Part shown: in pieces, positions 8,971-17,896 of the stretch
Numbering within the stretch: the stretch's first letter is position 1
How the letters are laid out: every line of letters starts with the position of its first letter
Assembly (NCBI RefSeq): GCF_041080625.1
Contig: NZ_CP163518.1
Span: 9,975,501-10,039,500, forward strand
From: Streptomyces sp. CG1
GTDB lineage: Bacteria > Actinomycetota > Actinomycetes > Streptomycetales > Streptomycetaceae
Length of the DNA: 64,000 nt
Direction: 5' to 3'
Translations under genes and position numbers: made by a program
The notes under the pieces: model-generated
The model's input: only the letters and a program-made list of their open reading frames with translations
Told to the model about the DNA's origin: nothing
Databases searched by the model: none

Positions 8971-10137
8971 TCACTCGGCCGCCGGCGTCGCCGACGGCCC
9001 CTCGGGAACCAGACAGACCGCGAGCGCCGCGGTGTCGTCCTGCATCCTGTTGCGGCTGTACACCAACAGGTCGTCGTGGAGCCGTTCGAGCAGTTCCTTC
9101 GGCGGCAGGGGGCCCCAGGCGCGCAGCCGCTGCAGCAGTGGATAGAAGGTGCCCGCCGCGTCCCGCGTCTCCGTCACGCCGTCCGTGTACAGCAGCAGCT
9201 GATCACCGGGCCGGAAGGGGTACTCGTCGACGTGGTACGGGTCCTCGACCAGTCTGCCGAGGGTCAGGGGCGGTGCCGGCCGCCCGCTGTCCAGTTCGCG
9301 CACCTGGCCGTCCCGCAGGGAGATCGGCGGCGGATGGCCGCAGTTGACGATGCGGACGAGATGGCCGTCGGCGGGGATCTCGGCGAACACCGCGGTGACG
9401 AACCGTTCGCCCGTCTCGGTTCCGCCGAGATGCGTCGCCCTGCGGTTCATGCTCGTGTCCGCCCGGCCGGCCAGCGCGGGCAGATCGGGTTCGTCGTACG
9501 CCGCCTCGCGGAACGCGCCGAGCAGCGTGGCGGCGGTCTCCACCGCCAGCAGTCCCTTGCCGCGGACGTCGCCGATGAGCAGCCGGACCCCGAACCGGGT
9601 GGGCACCGCCTCGTAGAGATCACCCCCGATGCGTGCCTCGGCGCTCGCGGACAGGTAGAGGCTCTCCAGACGGAGGTTGCCGATGCGGTGCGGTACGGGG
9701 CGCAGCAGGACGCGCTGCGCGGTCTCGGCCACGAACCGGACGTCGGCGAGGGTGCGCTCCCGCCGGATCCGGTGGGCGGCCAGGATCGTGCCGAGGCCGC
9801 CCACCAAGGCCGTACAGATGTAGGAGGCCACGTAGTGACGGTCCCACAGATAGCCGACGGAGCGGCCCGCACAGCACGGCGTACCGGCGAGCACCCCTTC
9901 GAGGACGACGGAGAACACCGTGGCGGCGGCGACGCCCGCCGGCCCGTGGGCGAACGCGGCCAGCACGGGTACGCAGATCAGCGCGAAGCTCACCGGCCAG
10001 TCCACGGGAGTGGCCGGCTCCAGGGCCAGGACGGCCGCGACGTAGAGGACCGGGAGCCAGCGCAGCCACAGCGGCGGCGCCGGCAGCCGGGGCGCGGCGG
10101 CGTCCTCCGGCTCCCGGCCGGTCCGTTCGTCCTTCAC
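8971..10137 (-). CDS. Membrane PP2C (SpoIIE-type) phosphatase
   Basis: A 388-residue protein with an N-terminal membrane region of about four hydrophobic segments (residues 25-45, 48-65, 68-85, 105-122) and a cytoplasmic PP2C-SpoIIE domain (about 160-378). Metal ligands are seen in GGDLYEA, IGDVRGKG and the C-terminal QDDTAALA. There is no PAS, GAF or HATPase domain. Tandem cysteines (CC, residues about 92-93) lie in a predicted extracytoplasmic loop. It is the third PP2C gene within 7 kb and converges on the mycothiol-type enzyme. The target is probably an STAS-domain anti-sigma antagonist, which is not encoded in the window. Confidence 0.9.
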   Translation of the reverse strand: MKDERTGREPEDAAAPRLPAPPLWLRWLPVLYVAAVLALEPATPVDWPVSFALICVPVLAAFAHGPAGVAAATVFSVVLEGVLAGTPCCAGRSVGYLWDRHYVASYICTALVGGLGTILAAHRIRRERTLADVRFVAETAQRVLLRPVPHRIGNLRLESLYLSASAEARIGGDLYEAVPTRFGVRLLIGDVRGKGLLAVETAATLLGAFREAAYDEPDLPALAGRADTSMNRRATHLGGTETGERFVTAVFAEIPADGHLVRIVNCGHPPPISLRDGQVRELDSGRPAPPLTLGRLVEDPYHVDEYPFRPGDQLLLYTDGVTETRDAAGTFYPLLQRLRAWGPLPPKELLERLHDDLLVYSRNRMQDDTAALAVCLVPEGPSATPAAE

Positions 10138-10205
10138 CCGACCAGCCTGGTGCGCCGCGCCGCCGTACCCCGGTCATTGCTCCACTCAACGGCATGTTCC
10201 GCCGG

Positions 10206-13109
10206 TCAGCGCCGCCCCGGCGCCGAGGCCGCGCCGCCGAAGCCGATCGCGAAGACATGCAGGCCCCCGGACGCGACGTCGGACGGCAGACGCACGCCGC
10301 TGACCGTCTTGCCCGGACTCAGCGCCACCGGCGTCGTGGCGAACACATACGTCGTGGTGCTGTCGGAGGCGTTGCCCGCGTGATTGCGGTACGGCATGGT
10401 CAGCGCGATGGTGTTGTCGGCGCGCGGTGAGGCGGCGCCCGCGCTCAGCGTCCAGTCGGACAGTCCCAGCGGGACGGACTGGGTCGTGCCGTCCGTGTAG
10501 GTGACGGTCGCGGTGCCGGAGACCGGGCCGTTGTTGGCGGCACCCAGGAAGGAGATGCTGCCGGAGCCGGAGGCCGGTACGGCCTGCCCGTTCGCCTCGT
10601 AGTTGTCGCGCGCTCCGGGCGCCACGTCCGGCCAGGTGAACGTCACCCCGCCCACGGTGATTTTGGCGCCGGGGGTGACACCCGCGGTGGCCAGGGCGTG
10701 TGCGGAGTAGCTGAAGCCCGCGCCGTCGAAGTCGGCCGAGGCGGCCGCGGTGTCGCCGGAGGTGCCGACGTCGGTGTAGGCGGGTGCGCCCGGGTAGGAG
10801 GGCGGGGCGGCGGAGGGGGCCGACGCCCAGGACGTGTTCGGGGTGGTGCCGAGGACGTAGGTCAGGGTGCCGCCGCCCGTCAGGGCGCCCTCGGGAGCAC
10901 GGGCCGCGTTCCAGGCGGCGCCGTTCCAGGTGGCCGACTGGACGTACGGAGCGTCGTCCGCGGCGCCCGTGCCGTTGACCGTGAGGGTGTGGCCGGACGG
11001 CAGCGTGATCACGGCCTGGGGGAAGAGCGGGCTGCCCAGCGCCAGATCGGCGGTGCCGGGGGTCTCGGGATACATGCCGAGGGCGGACCACACGTACCAC
11101 GAACTCATCTCGCCCAGGTCGTCATTGCCGGCCAGCCCGGAGGGACTGTCGGTCCAGATCTGGTCCTGGACCTGCCGGACGACCTTCTGCGTCTCGTACG
11201 GGCGGCCGATGTAGTCGTACTCCCAGGGGATGTTGAGGCTGGGCTCATTGCCCAGGTTGGTGTAGCCGCCCGCGCCCGTCAGCGAGGACAGGTCCGTGTC
11301 CAGGTACTTGGCCATGGCCGCTTCGCCGCCCATGGCGGTGGCCAGCCCGTGCAGGTTGAACGGCACCATCGGCGTGTACTGCCAGGAGTCGCCCTCGACG
11401 AAGTTCTTGCCCGAGGTGGGGGAGAACCCGCCCGTCCAGGTACCGGAGGTGTCGCGCGGCTGGATGAATCCGCTGCCGTGATTGAAGAGGTTCTGCCAGT
11501 CCTGCGCCCGGTCCGCGAACCGGTGCTGATCGGCGGTATGGCCGAGGGCACCGGCGAAGGAGGAGATCGCGAAATCCGCCGAGTTGTACTCGAGCGTGGT
11601 GGAGGCCGGTCCGTAGAAGTTGCAGCAGCCGTACTTGCCGTTGCTGGGCAGCCGGCCCAGCTGCTCCAGGTAGGTGAGCCCCGGCCGGTTGTTGTTGGGG
11701 ACGGTGGCTTCCGCGATCATGCCCTTGAGGGCGGTCGCGGTGTCGAAGTTCCGGGCCCCGAAGGCGTGGTAGTCGGCGATGATCTCGTCCGCCGGATCGC
11801 CCACCATGACATAGGTCTCGCCGTTGTTCTCCGACCACTTCGGGAACAGCCCGGTCTGGCGGTAGTCGTCGACCATCGACTGTGCGGTGTCCGAGGCGAC
11901 CTTCGGGGCGACGAGGCCTTCGAGCTGGGCCTGCGAGCGGTAGATGTCCCAGCCCGAGTAGTTGGCGTAGGCGGCGCCATGGCCCTTGTCGACGGTGTGC
12001 GTCTTGCCGTCGAAGCCCGGATAGCGGCCGTTGGTGTCACTGATCACGTTCGGATGCAGCAGCGCGTGGTAGAGCGCCGTGTAGAAGACGGTCTGCCGCT
12101 CGGGCGTCCCGCCGGCGATCCGCACCCGGCCGAGGAGGGACTTCCAGGCGTCGTGCGCCGCGCCGCGCACCTTGGCCAGATTCCAACCGGGGTTCTCCGC
12201 CTGCCGGTTGCCCACGGCGTCCGCGGCCGAGACATAGGAGATGCCGACCTTGGCCTGGACGGCCCGGTGGGTGGTGGTGTCGAAGGTGACGTAGCCGTCG
12301 GAGCCGCTCGCGCGGGCAGCGAAGGTGTGCGGCGTACCGGGCACGTCACCGTGCAGCACCGGCCTGTTCGGTGCCTCGGGGGCGTTGGGGGAGGCGTGAG
12401 TCCTGGGCGTGGAAGGGGTGGGGGCGGCCACCGCGGTACCGCTGTGACGGAACGGCTGGTCGAACACCATGTCGTAGTAGACGGTGTAGGAGTTGCCCTC
12501 ACCACAGAAGTTGCCGCTGGTGACCTTGCCTCTGAGTTCTGTGTTGTTCACCACGGCGAACTCGGCGGCGGTGTCCCCGTTCGCGCTGGCCGTCAGCTTG
12601 AACAGGAGGTTCGCCTGCCTGGTGGACGGGAACGTGAAGCGCGCCATGCCGCTGCGGGTGGTGGCGGTCAGCTCCGTCCTGACGCCGTTGTCCAGGGAGA
12701 CGGTGTACGAGCCGGGCGTGGCCGACTCGTTGGCGTGCGAGAAGCCGTCCGTCGCCGCCGAGTCGACGGCGCCGACGGTCGGCAGTACCGGGATGTCGCC
12801 GGCGGCCCGGCAGCCCGGTCCGGCGATGTGCGTCAGGCCGAAACCGGTGACGGCCGAGTCGTTGTACTCGTAGCCTCCGCCGTCCGGCCGGTGGGGGCTG
12901 GTGTCGGGACTCCACTGGACCATCCCGAACGGGGTGTCGGCCCCGGGGAAGTCGTCGGCGGCGTTGGAGGTCCCGATGAACGGGTTGACGAGAGAGGCCG
13001 GATCGGAGACCGGCGGCGGTGAGACGGGATCGGCGTGGACGGGAACGGAGGCGGCGCCCACAGCCAGGGCGCCCGCGGCCAGCACGGACAGAAGTCGGAA
13101 CGGCACCAT
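10206..13109 (-). CDS. Secreted GH92 family alpha-1,2-mannosidase-like enzyme
   Basis: A 967-residue secreted glycoside hydrolase family 92 protein, a calcium-dependent exo-alpha-mannosidase family that trims mannans and N-glycans. The signal peptide (residues 1-27) ends at VPVHADP. Typical motifs are NPFIGT, FPGADTPFGMVQWSPDT, GFGLTHIAGPGC, the YHALLHPN and WDIYRSQ helices, and NDDLGEMSSWYVWSALGMYP. A C-terminal beta-sandwich of the NEW3/CBM type (about 780-960) follows. ATG 13109 is chosen because GAAGGGA lies upstream and the signal peptide starts there. A LacI-type palindrome sits 29 bases upstream. Confidence 0.93.
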   Translation of the reverse strand: MVPFRLLSVLAAGALAVGAASVPVHADPVSPPPVSDPASLVNPFIGTSNAADDFPGADTPFGMVQWSPDTSPHRPDGGGYEYNDSAVTGFGLTHIAGPGCRAAGDIPVLPTVGAVDSAATDGFSHANESATPGSYTVSLDNGVRTELTATTRSGMARFTFPSTRQANLLFKLTASANGDTAAEFAVVNNTELRGKVTSGNFCGEGNSYTVYYDMVFDQPFRHSGTAVAAPTPSTPRTHASPNAPEAPNRPVLHGDVPGTPHTFAARASGSDGYVTFDTTTHRAVQAKVGISYVSAADAVGNRQAENPGWNLAKVRGAAHDAWKSLLGRVRIAGGTPERQTVFYTALYHALLHPNVISDTNGRYPGFDGKTHTVDKGHGAAYANYSGWDIYRSQAQLEGLVAPKVASDTAQSMVDDYRQTGLFPKWSENNGETYVMVGDPADEIIADYHAFGARNFDTATALKGMIAEATVPNNNRPGLTYLEQLGRLPSNGKYGCCNFYGPASTTLEYNSADFAISSFAGALGHTADQHRFADRAQDWQNLFNHGSGFIQPRDTSGTWTGGFSPTSGKNFVEGDSWQYTPMVPFNLHGLATAMGGEAAMAKYLDTDLSSLTGAGGYTNLGNEPSLNIPWEYDYIGRPYETQKVVRQVQDQIWTDSPSGLAGNDDLGEMSSWYVWSALGMYPETPGTADLALGSPLFPQAVITLPSGHTLTVNGTGAADDAPYVQSATWNGAAWNAARAPEGALTGGGTLTYVLGTTPNTSWASAPSAAPPSYPGAPAYTDVGTSGDTAAASADFDGAGFSYSAHALATAGVTPGAKITVGGVTFTWPDVAPGARDNYEANGQAVPASGSGSISFLGAANNGPVSGTATVTYTDGTTQSVPLGLSDWTLSAGAASPRADNTIALTMPYRNHAGNASDSTTTYVFATTPVALSPGKTVSGVRLPSDVASGGLHVFAIGFGGAASAPGRR

Positions 13110-13137
13110 CGTGACCAGGTCCCTTCGATGTCCTTCA

Positions 13138-13149
13138 GACAACGTTGTC
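13138..13149. promoter_or_regulatory. LacI-type operator upstream of GH92 gene
   Basis: GACAACGTTGTC is an exact 12-bp palindrome with the central CG common to LacI-family operators. It lies just upstream of the GH92 start, where a repressor would block transcription. A partial copy (ACAACGTCA) occurs near 13217. No LacI gene is in the window. Confidence 0.65.
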
Positions 13150-13349
13150 CCGAAAGCTGGACCCATTGGCCCCTGCTGTCAAGAAGGCGCGGTACAGAAA
13201 CAGCCGATCGCCTGACACAACGTCATATTCGGTACACGGTCAAGACCTTGGTTCGGACACAATGTGGGGGAGTACGGGGGGAGAGCCCGTCGGGGTCCGC
13301 CCACCCGTACACCGGAGCCGTCTCGGGCGTCGCTGTGCAGGGACAGATC

Positions 13350-14852
13350 TCAGGAACCCGTGCCGGTGTCCACGGGCAGGCTCAGCCGGAACAGGGCGCC
13401 GCCGCCCGGCGCCTGGTGGGCGGTGAGTTCGGCGTGGTGGGTGTGGGCGATCTGCCGGGCCATGGCCAGACCGAGGCCCGAACCGGGCAGCGCACGAGCG
13501 GCTCGGGCCCGGTAGAAGCGGTCGAAGACATGCGGCAGGTCCGCCACGTCGATTCCGGGGCCGTGGTCGCGGACGGTGATCTCCACACTCGCACCGTCCG
13601 GTGACCGGTGCGCCGCCACCTCGACCCGGCCGCCGGGCGGGGAGAACTTCGCCGCGTTGTCCAGCAGGTTGGAGAACAGCCGCGTCAGCCGGCTCGGCAC
13701 CGCCGCCGCCAGGGCGGACGCGGCCGGGGGATCGGTGTCGAGGACGAACGGGACGTGCGGCCAGTGATCGCGGGCGGCCGCCACCGCGTGCTCCAGCAGG
13801 GCGGCCGGCTGCACCGACTCCAGGGCCTGCTGCGGCTCTTCGTCACGGGCCAGGTCGATCAGGTCGTTGACCAGCGTGGTCACCTCCCGCAGCTGCCGGC
13901 CGAGCGCGCCGGTCGCCCGCTCCCGCTGGCGAGGCGTCAGCTGGTCCGCGCGCAGCAGGATCTCGGCGTTGGCGCGCAACGCCGTCAGCGGGGTGCGCAG
14001 CTCGTGCGAGGCGTCGGCGACCAGCCGCCGTTGCGCGGCGAGCGACTCCTCCAGGGCGTCGAGCATGGTGTTGAAGGTGACGGCCAGCCGGGTGATCTCG
14101 TCCTCGCTGCCCCGGGGCTCCGCGGGCAGCTCGATACGGAGCCCGGCGTCCCGCGTCGCGGTGATGCGTTCCGCGGTCGAGGTCAGCCGGGTCACGGGAG
14201 CAAGACCCGAACGAGACACCCAGTAGCCCAGCAGTGCCGCGACCGGCACGCCCGCCCCGCCGATCACGGCCAGCAGCCCGGCCGCCTGCCGCTCGGCCCG
14301 CTGCACCCCGTCCGAGCGGAGCGCCACCTGCATGGCCAGCCCTCGATGGGCCGGCGTGGTCAGCACCCGCACCGGATCGCCGGCCACCGAGGCCGTGCTG
14401 TAGTACGGCGCTCGCCGGCGGCCGGCGACCTCGCGCACCGCCTCGGTGACGGGCAGCAGATAGGGCTGGCCCGGGTCGTCCGCGGCGGACTCGGGCACCA
14501 GTTGGGCGCAGGCGGGTGCGGCCAGATACCGGCACTCGCCGGCCTGCACACCCGGACCGTTCTGCTGGTGCTGCTGGACGGCGAGCGTGGCCGCCTGCGT
14601 CAGCTGCAGGTCGAACTGCCGGTGCAGGGTGTAGACGGTGACGGCGTACGCGCCCGCGCACACCGCCAGCGCCACGCCCGCCACCGCGGCCGACGCGGTC
14701 AGCGCGAGCCGGCGGCGCAGCGGAGGACGCCGGTGCCGGCGGTTCCGGGGCAGCGCGTGTCCGGTCCACAGCCGACGCCGGGTCGCTGCTCGTCCAGCCC
14801 CTGGCCGATGCCAGGGCACTGCTCGTCCGGTCGACGACCGACGCCGGGTCAC
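13350..14852 (-). CDS. Two-component sensor histidine kinase
   Basis: A 500-residue membrane sensor kinase. After an Arg-rich N-terminus (1-48) come TM1 (about 50-72), an extracellular sensor region (about 75-185), TM2 (about 190-212), HAMP (about 212-270), HisKA with the phosphorylated His in DASHELRTPL, and HATPase_c with NLLDNAAKF, GPGID and GSGLGLAMAR. The GTG start overlaps the response-regulator stop (GTGA), so translation is coupled. The first residues contain a 22-residue repeat caused by a 66-bp duplication. The organisation and motifs resemble the MprA/MprB group. Ligand is unknown. Confidence 0.93.
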   Translation of the reverse strand: MTRRRSSTGRAVPWHRPGAGRAATRRRLWTGHALPRNRRHRRPPLRRRLALTASAAVAGVALAVCAGAYAVTVYTLHRQFDLQLTQAATLAVQQHQQNGPGVQAGECRYLAAPACAQLVPESAADDPGQPYLLPVTEAVREVAGRRRAPYYSTASVAGDPVRVLTTPAHRGLAMQVALRSDGVQRAERQAAGLLAVIGGAGVPVAALLGYWVSRSGLAPVTRLTSTAERITATRDAGLRIELPAEPRGSEDEITRLAVTFNTMLDALEESLAAQRRLVADASHELRTPLTALRANAEILLRADQLTPRQRERATGALGRQLREVTTLVNDLIDLARDEEPQQALESVQPAALLEHAVAAARDHWPHVPFVLDTDPPAASALAAAVPSRLTRLFSNLLDNAAKFSPPGGRVEVAAHRSPDGASVEITVRDHGPGIDVADLPHVFDRFYRARAARALPGSGLGLAMARQIAHTHHAELTAHQAPGGGALFRLSLPVDTGTGS

Positions 14853-15568
14853 CGCTCGTCCAGCCGGTAGCCGACGCCGTGCACCGTGTGGACGAGCCGC
14901 GAGCCGCCGTCGGCCTCGAGCTTCCGGCGCAGGTACCCGATGTAGACGGCCAGGGAATTGGAGTCAGGGCCTAGGTCCCGGCCCCACACCCAGCGCATGA
15001 TGGTCTCCCGTTCCAGCACCTGGCCGGGGTGGCGCAGCAGCAGATCCAGCAGGCTCCACTCGGTGCGGGTGAACTCCAGCCGCCGTCCGCCCCGCTGGGC
15101 CGTGCGGGTCTGCGGATCCACGACCAGATCGGCGAAGCGCAGCTGCGTGGACGGGGCCGGCTCGCCGGAGCCGGCGCGGCGCAGCAGGGCGCGCAGCCGG
15201 GCCGCCAGCTCGTCCAGCGCGAACGGCTTGACCAGGTAGTCGTCCGCTCCCGCGTCCAGTCCGTCCACCCGGTCACTGACCGCGTCGAGCGCGGTCAGCA
15301 CCAGGATCGGCGTACGGTCGCCCAGGGCCCGCAGCTGCCGGCACACCGCGAGCCCGTCCACCACCGGCATCATCACGTCCAGCACCAGCGCGTCCGGCTC
15401 CCATTCGGCCACGGCCGCCAGCGCCGCGTGTCCGTCCGCCGCGCCCCGGACGGTGAAGCCCTCCAGAGTCAGCCCGTCCTCCAGGGCGGCGCGTACCTCG
15501 GGATCGTCGTCCACGGCCAGCACGCGTGCGGCACCGGCGGGGGATAGGTCCTGACCTGCGTCGTTCAT
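14849..15568 (-). CDS. OmpR family response regulator
   Basis: A 239-residue response regulator with a receiver domain (about 14-125; acidic pocket VDDD, phospho-acceptor Asp in LVLDVMMP, Lys in VKPF) and a winged-helix DNA-binding domain (about 145-238; TRTEWSLLDLLLRHPGQVLERE and YIGYLRRKLE). ATG 15568 is preferred to upstream in-frame starts because those would run into the divergent MurG-like gene. It forms an operon with the overlapping kinase gene. The 64-base gap to the divergent gene suggests shared control by this regulator. Confidence 0.94.
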   Translation of the reverse strand: MNDAGQDLSPAGAARVLAVDDDPEVRAALEDGLTLEGFTVRGAADGHAALAAVAEWEPDALVLDVMMPVVDGLAVCRQLRALGDRTPILVLTALDAVSDRVDGLDAGADDYLVKPFALDELAARLRALLRRAGSGEPAPSTQLRFADLVVDPQTRTAQRGGRRLEFTRTEWSLLDLLLRHPGQVLERETIMRWVWGRDLGPDSNSLAVYIGYLRRKLEADGGSRLVHTVHGVGYRLDER

Positions 15569-15632
15569 GGGACCCAGCCTGCCAAACGAGGCTCTTAATG
15601 ACCTCTTAGAACGGGCCGGGACCGTGCCGGGC

Positions 15633-16799
15633 ATGGACATTCCGCTCTCCGTCGTGATCGGTGCCGGGGGCACCGGCGGCCATATCTATCCCGGGCTGGC
15701 GCTCGCCGACGCGCTGCGCCGCCGGGTGCCCGACGCGGTGATCTCGTTCGTCGGCACCGAACGCGGCCTGGAAACCCGGCTCATCCCCGACGCCGGCTAC
15801 CGCCTGCACACGGTCGACATGATCCCTTACGACCGCTCCCTCGGCGCCCGGCGCTTCACCCTGCCCGCCGCCCTGCTGAAGTCCGCCGGCCAGTGCCGGA
15901 CCATCCTGCGTGACCAGCGTGCGCACATCGCCGTCGGCATGGGCGGCTACCCGAGCGCCCCCGTCATCCTCGGCGCCCGCTTCGCCGGGCTGCCCAGCCT
16001 CATCCACGAGTCCAACGCCGTGCCCGGCCGGGCGAACGCCTTCGCGGCCCGGCTCACCCCGCATGTCGCGCTCGCCTTCGCGGCGGGCGGCGCCCACCTG
16101 CCCGCGTCCTGCCGGCCTGAGCTCGTCGGCATGCCGCTGTCCGGGCCGCTCGCCGCGCTCGACCGTGACGCCGAGCGCGCGGACGCCCGCCGGGCGCTGG
16201 GCGTGCCGCCGCACACCCGGCTGCTGCTCGTCAACGGCGGCAGCCTGGGCGCGGCCCGGCTCACCGAGGCGGCCCTGGGCCTCGCCGAACGCTGGCGGGA
16301 CCGCACCGGCGTACGGCTCCTGATCAAGACCGGTCCGGCGGGTCTGGACGCGGCCCGCGCCCGGCTCACCGCCACCGGCGCCGACCGTGTCGCCGACGCG
16401 GTGGCGTACCTGGACCGCATCGACCTGACCTATGCCGCCGCCGACCTGGTGGTGTGCCGCGCGGGCTCGGCGACCGTCGCCGAGCTGGCCACCATCGGGC
16501 TGCCCGCCGTACTGGTGCCGTATCCGCACGCCCCGGGCGACCACCAGACCCACAACGCCCGCGCCCTCACCGGGGTCGGGGCGGGGGTCCTGCTGCGCGA
16601 CGAGGACACCACCGCCGGGTCCCTCGAAGCCGTGGCCGGCTCCCTGCTCGACGACCCGCTCCGGCTGCATGCGATGTCCCGGGCCGCCGCGACGGCGGGC
16701 GTCGGCACGCACCACCGCACCGCTGCGGACCGGCTGGCCGCCAAGGTGCTCCAACTGGCCGGACACCCCCTGCCCACGCCCCTGTCGGCAGCGCTCTGA
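15633..16799 (+). CDS. MurG-like UDP-GlcNAc:lipid glycosyltransferase
   Basis: A 388-residue GT-B glycosyltransferase of family GT28, similar to MurG, which adds GlcNAc to lipid I at the inner membrane face. Visible MurG signatures are GAGGTGGHIYPGLALADAL at the N-terminus, the GMGGYPSAPVI segment, HESNAVPGRAN, NGGSLGA and the C-terminal donor-binding CRAGSATVAELATIGLPAVLVPYPHAPGDHQ. Length is close to normal MurG. It is not next to other cell-wall (dcw) genes, so it is probably an accessory copy. It lies divergent to a two-component system and 74 bases before a LegB-like dehydratase, suggesting a regulated envelope-modification pathway. Start ATG 15633 is the last Met before the GGxGG loop. 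Confidence 0.85.
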   Translation: MDIPLSVVIGAGGTGGHIYPGLALADALRRRVPDAVISFVGTERGLETRLIPDAGYRLHTVDMIPYDRSLGARRFTLPAALLKSAGQCRTILRDQRAHIAVGMGGYPSAPVILGARFAGLPSLIHESNAVPGRANAFAARLTPHVALAFAAGGAHLPASCRPELVGMPLSGPLAALDRDAERADARRALGVPPHTRLLLVNGGSLGAARLTEAALGLAERWRDRTGVRLLIKTGPAGLDAARARLTATGADRVADAVAYLDRIDLTYAAADLVVCRAGSATVAELATIGLPAVLVPYPHAPGDHQTHNARALTGVGAGVLLRDEDTTAGSLEAVAGSLLDDPLRLHAMSRAAATAGVGTHHRTAADRLAAKVLQLAGHPLPTPLSAAL

Positions 16800-16873
16800 C
16801 CGTCACCGGGACCAACTCACCCACCTCCGGCCAACACCGGGAACAGCTCACCTCCTTCGAGAAAGGCACCACC

Positions 16874-17872
16874 ATGCACGCATCCGGGTTCTTCCACGGC
16901 CGTACCGTCCTCGTCACCGGGGCCGAGGGGTTCATCGGCTCCACACTCGTGGACCTCCTCGTCCGCGAAGGCGCTGCCGTCCGCGCCCTGGTCCACTACA
17001 AGCCCTATGCGGAGAAGGGCAACCTCGCCCACCTCCTGGACCACCCCCAGGTGCAGGTGATCGCGGGCGACGTGCGCGATCCGGGCCGGGTGATGGACGC
17101 GGTGGCCGGCTGCGACACCGTCTTCCACCTCGCCGCCCTCATCGGCATCCCCTACAGCTACGACTCACCGGGCGCCTACGTCGCCGTCAACGTCACCGGC
17201 ACCGAGAACATCGCCGAAGCCTGCCGCCGCCACCACGTCCGCCGCCTTGTGCACACCTCCACCAGCGAGGTCTACGGCACCGCCCTGACCGTGCCGATAG
17301 GCGAGGACCATCCGCTCCAGCCGCAGTCGCCGTACTCCGCGTCGAAGATCGGCGCCGACATGATGGCGCTCTCCCACCACCACGCCTTCGAACTGCCCGT
17401 GACGGTCGTCCGCCCCTTCAACACCTACGGCCCCCGCCAGTCCGCCCGCGCCGTGATCCCCGCCATCCTCGCCCAACTGCACTCCGGCGCCCGCGAGATA
17501 CGCCTCGGCTCGCTGACCCCGACCCGTGACTTCACCTACGTCACCGACACCGCCCGGGGTTTCCTCGCCGTGGCCCAGTGCGACCGTGCGCTCGGCGAGG
17601 TCGTCAATCTCGGCACCGGCGAGGAGATCGCCATCGGCGACCTGGCACGCAGGCTGATCGCCGTCTCGGGACGGGACGCGGAGATCGTCGTCGACGAGGC
17701 CCGGCTGCGCCCGGCCGGCAGCGAGGTGCACCGACTGCTGTCGGACAACTCCCGCGCCCGTACCTGGGCGTCCTGGAAGCCCGAGGTCTCCCTGGACGAA
17801 GGCCTGCGCCACACCTCGGAGTGGATCCGCGCCAACCTCCACCTGTTCGCACCCGGCCGCTACGCCGTCTGA
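16874..17872 (+). CDS. NAD-dependent nucleotide-sugar 4,6-dehydratase/epimerase, LegB-like
   Basis: A 332-residue extended SDR acting on nucleotide sugars. The cofactor motif is VTGAEGFIGSTL, the catalytic triad includes TSTSEVYG and YSASK, and the domain continues with RPFNTYGPRQS. The C-terminal segment RPAGSEVHRLLSDN followed by WKPEVSLDEGL is the pattern I know from LegB-type UDP-N-acetyl-sugar 4,6-dehydratases, which argues against a plain GalE. ATG 16874 has GAGAAAGG 8 bases upstream. It probably forms an operon with the MurG-like gene. The exact substrate is inference. Confidence 0.85.
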   Translation: MHASGFFHGRTVLVTGAEGFIGSTLVDLLVREGAAVRALVHYKPYAEKGNLAHLLDHPQVQVIAGDVRDPGRVMDAVAGCDTVFHLAALIGIPYSYDSPGAYVAVNVTGTENIAEACRRHHVRRLVHTSTSEVYGTALTVPIGEDHPLQPQSPYSASKIGADMMALSHHHAFELPVTVVRPFNTYGPRQSARAVIPAILAQLHSGAREIRLGSLTPTRDFTYVTDTARGFLAVAQCDRALGEVVNLGTGEEIAIGDLARRLIAVSGRDAEIVVDEARLRPAGSEVHRLLSDNSRARTWASWKPEVSLDEGLRHTSEWIRANLHLFAPGRYAV

Positions 17873-17896
17873 GCCGCTACGCCGTCCGACCGGATG

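Noticed and set aside
10698..13022. A 774-codon plus-strand open frame across the GH92 gene
   Set aside because: It has no recognisable motif, and the opposite strand encodes a full GH92 protein.
15633..16799. Calling this the housekeeping murG
   Set aside because: None of the usual division/cell-wall neighbours (murD, ftsW, murC, ftsQ, ftsZ) is present; I treat it as an accessory homologue.
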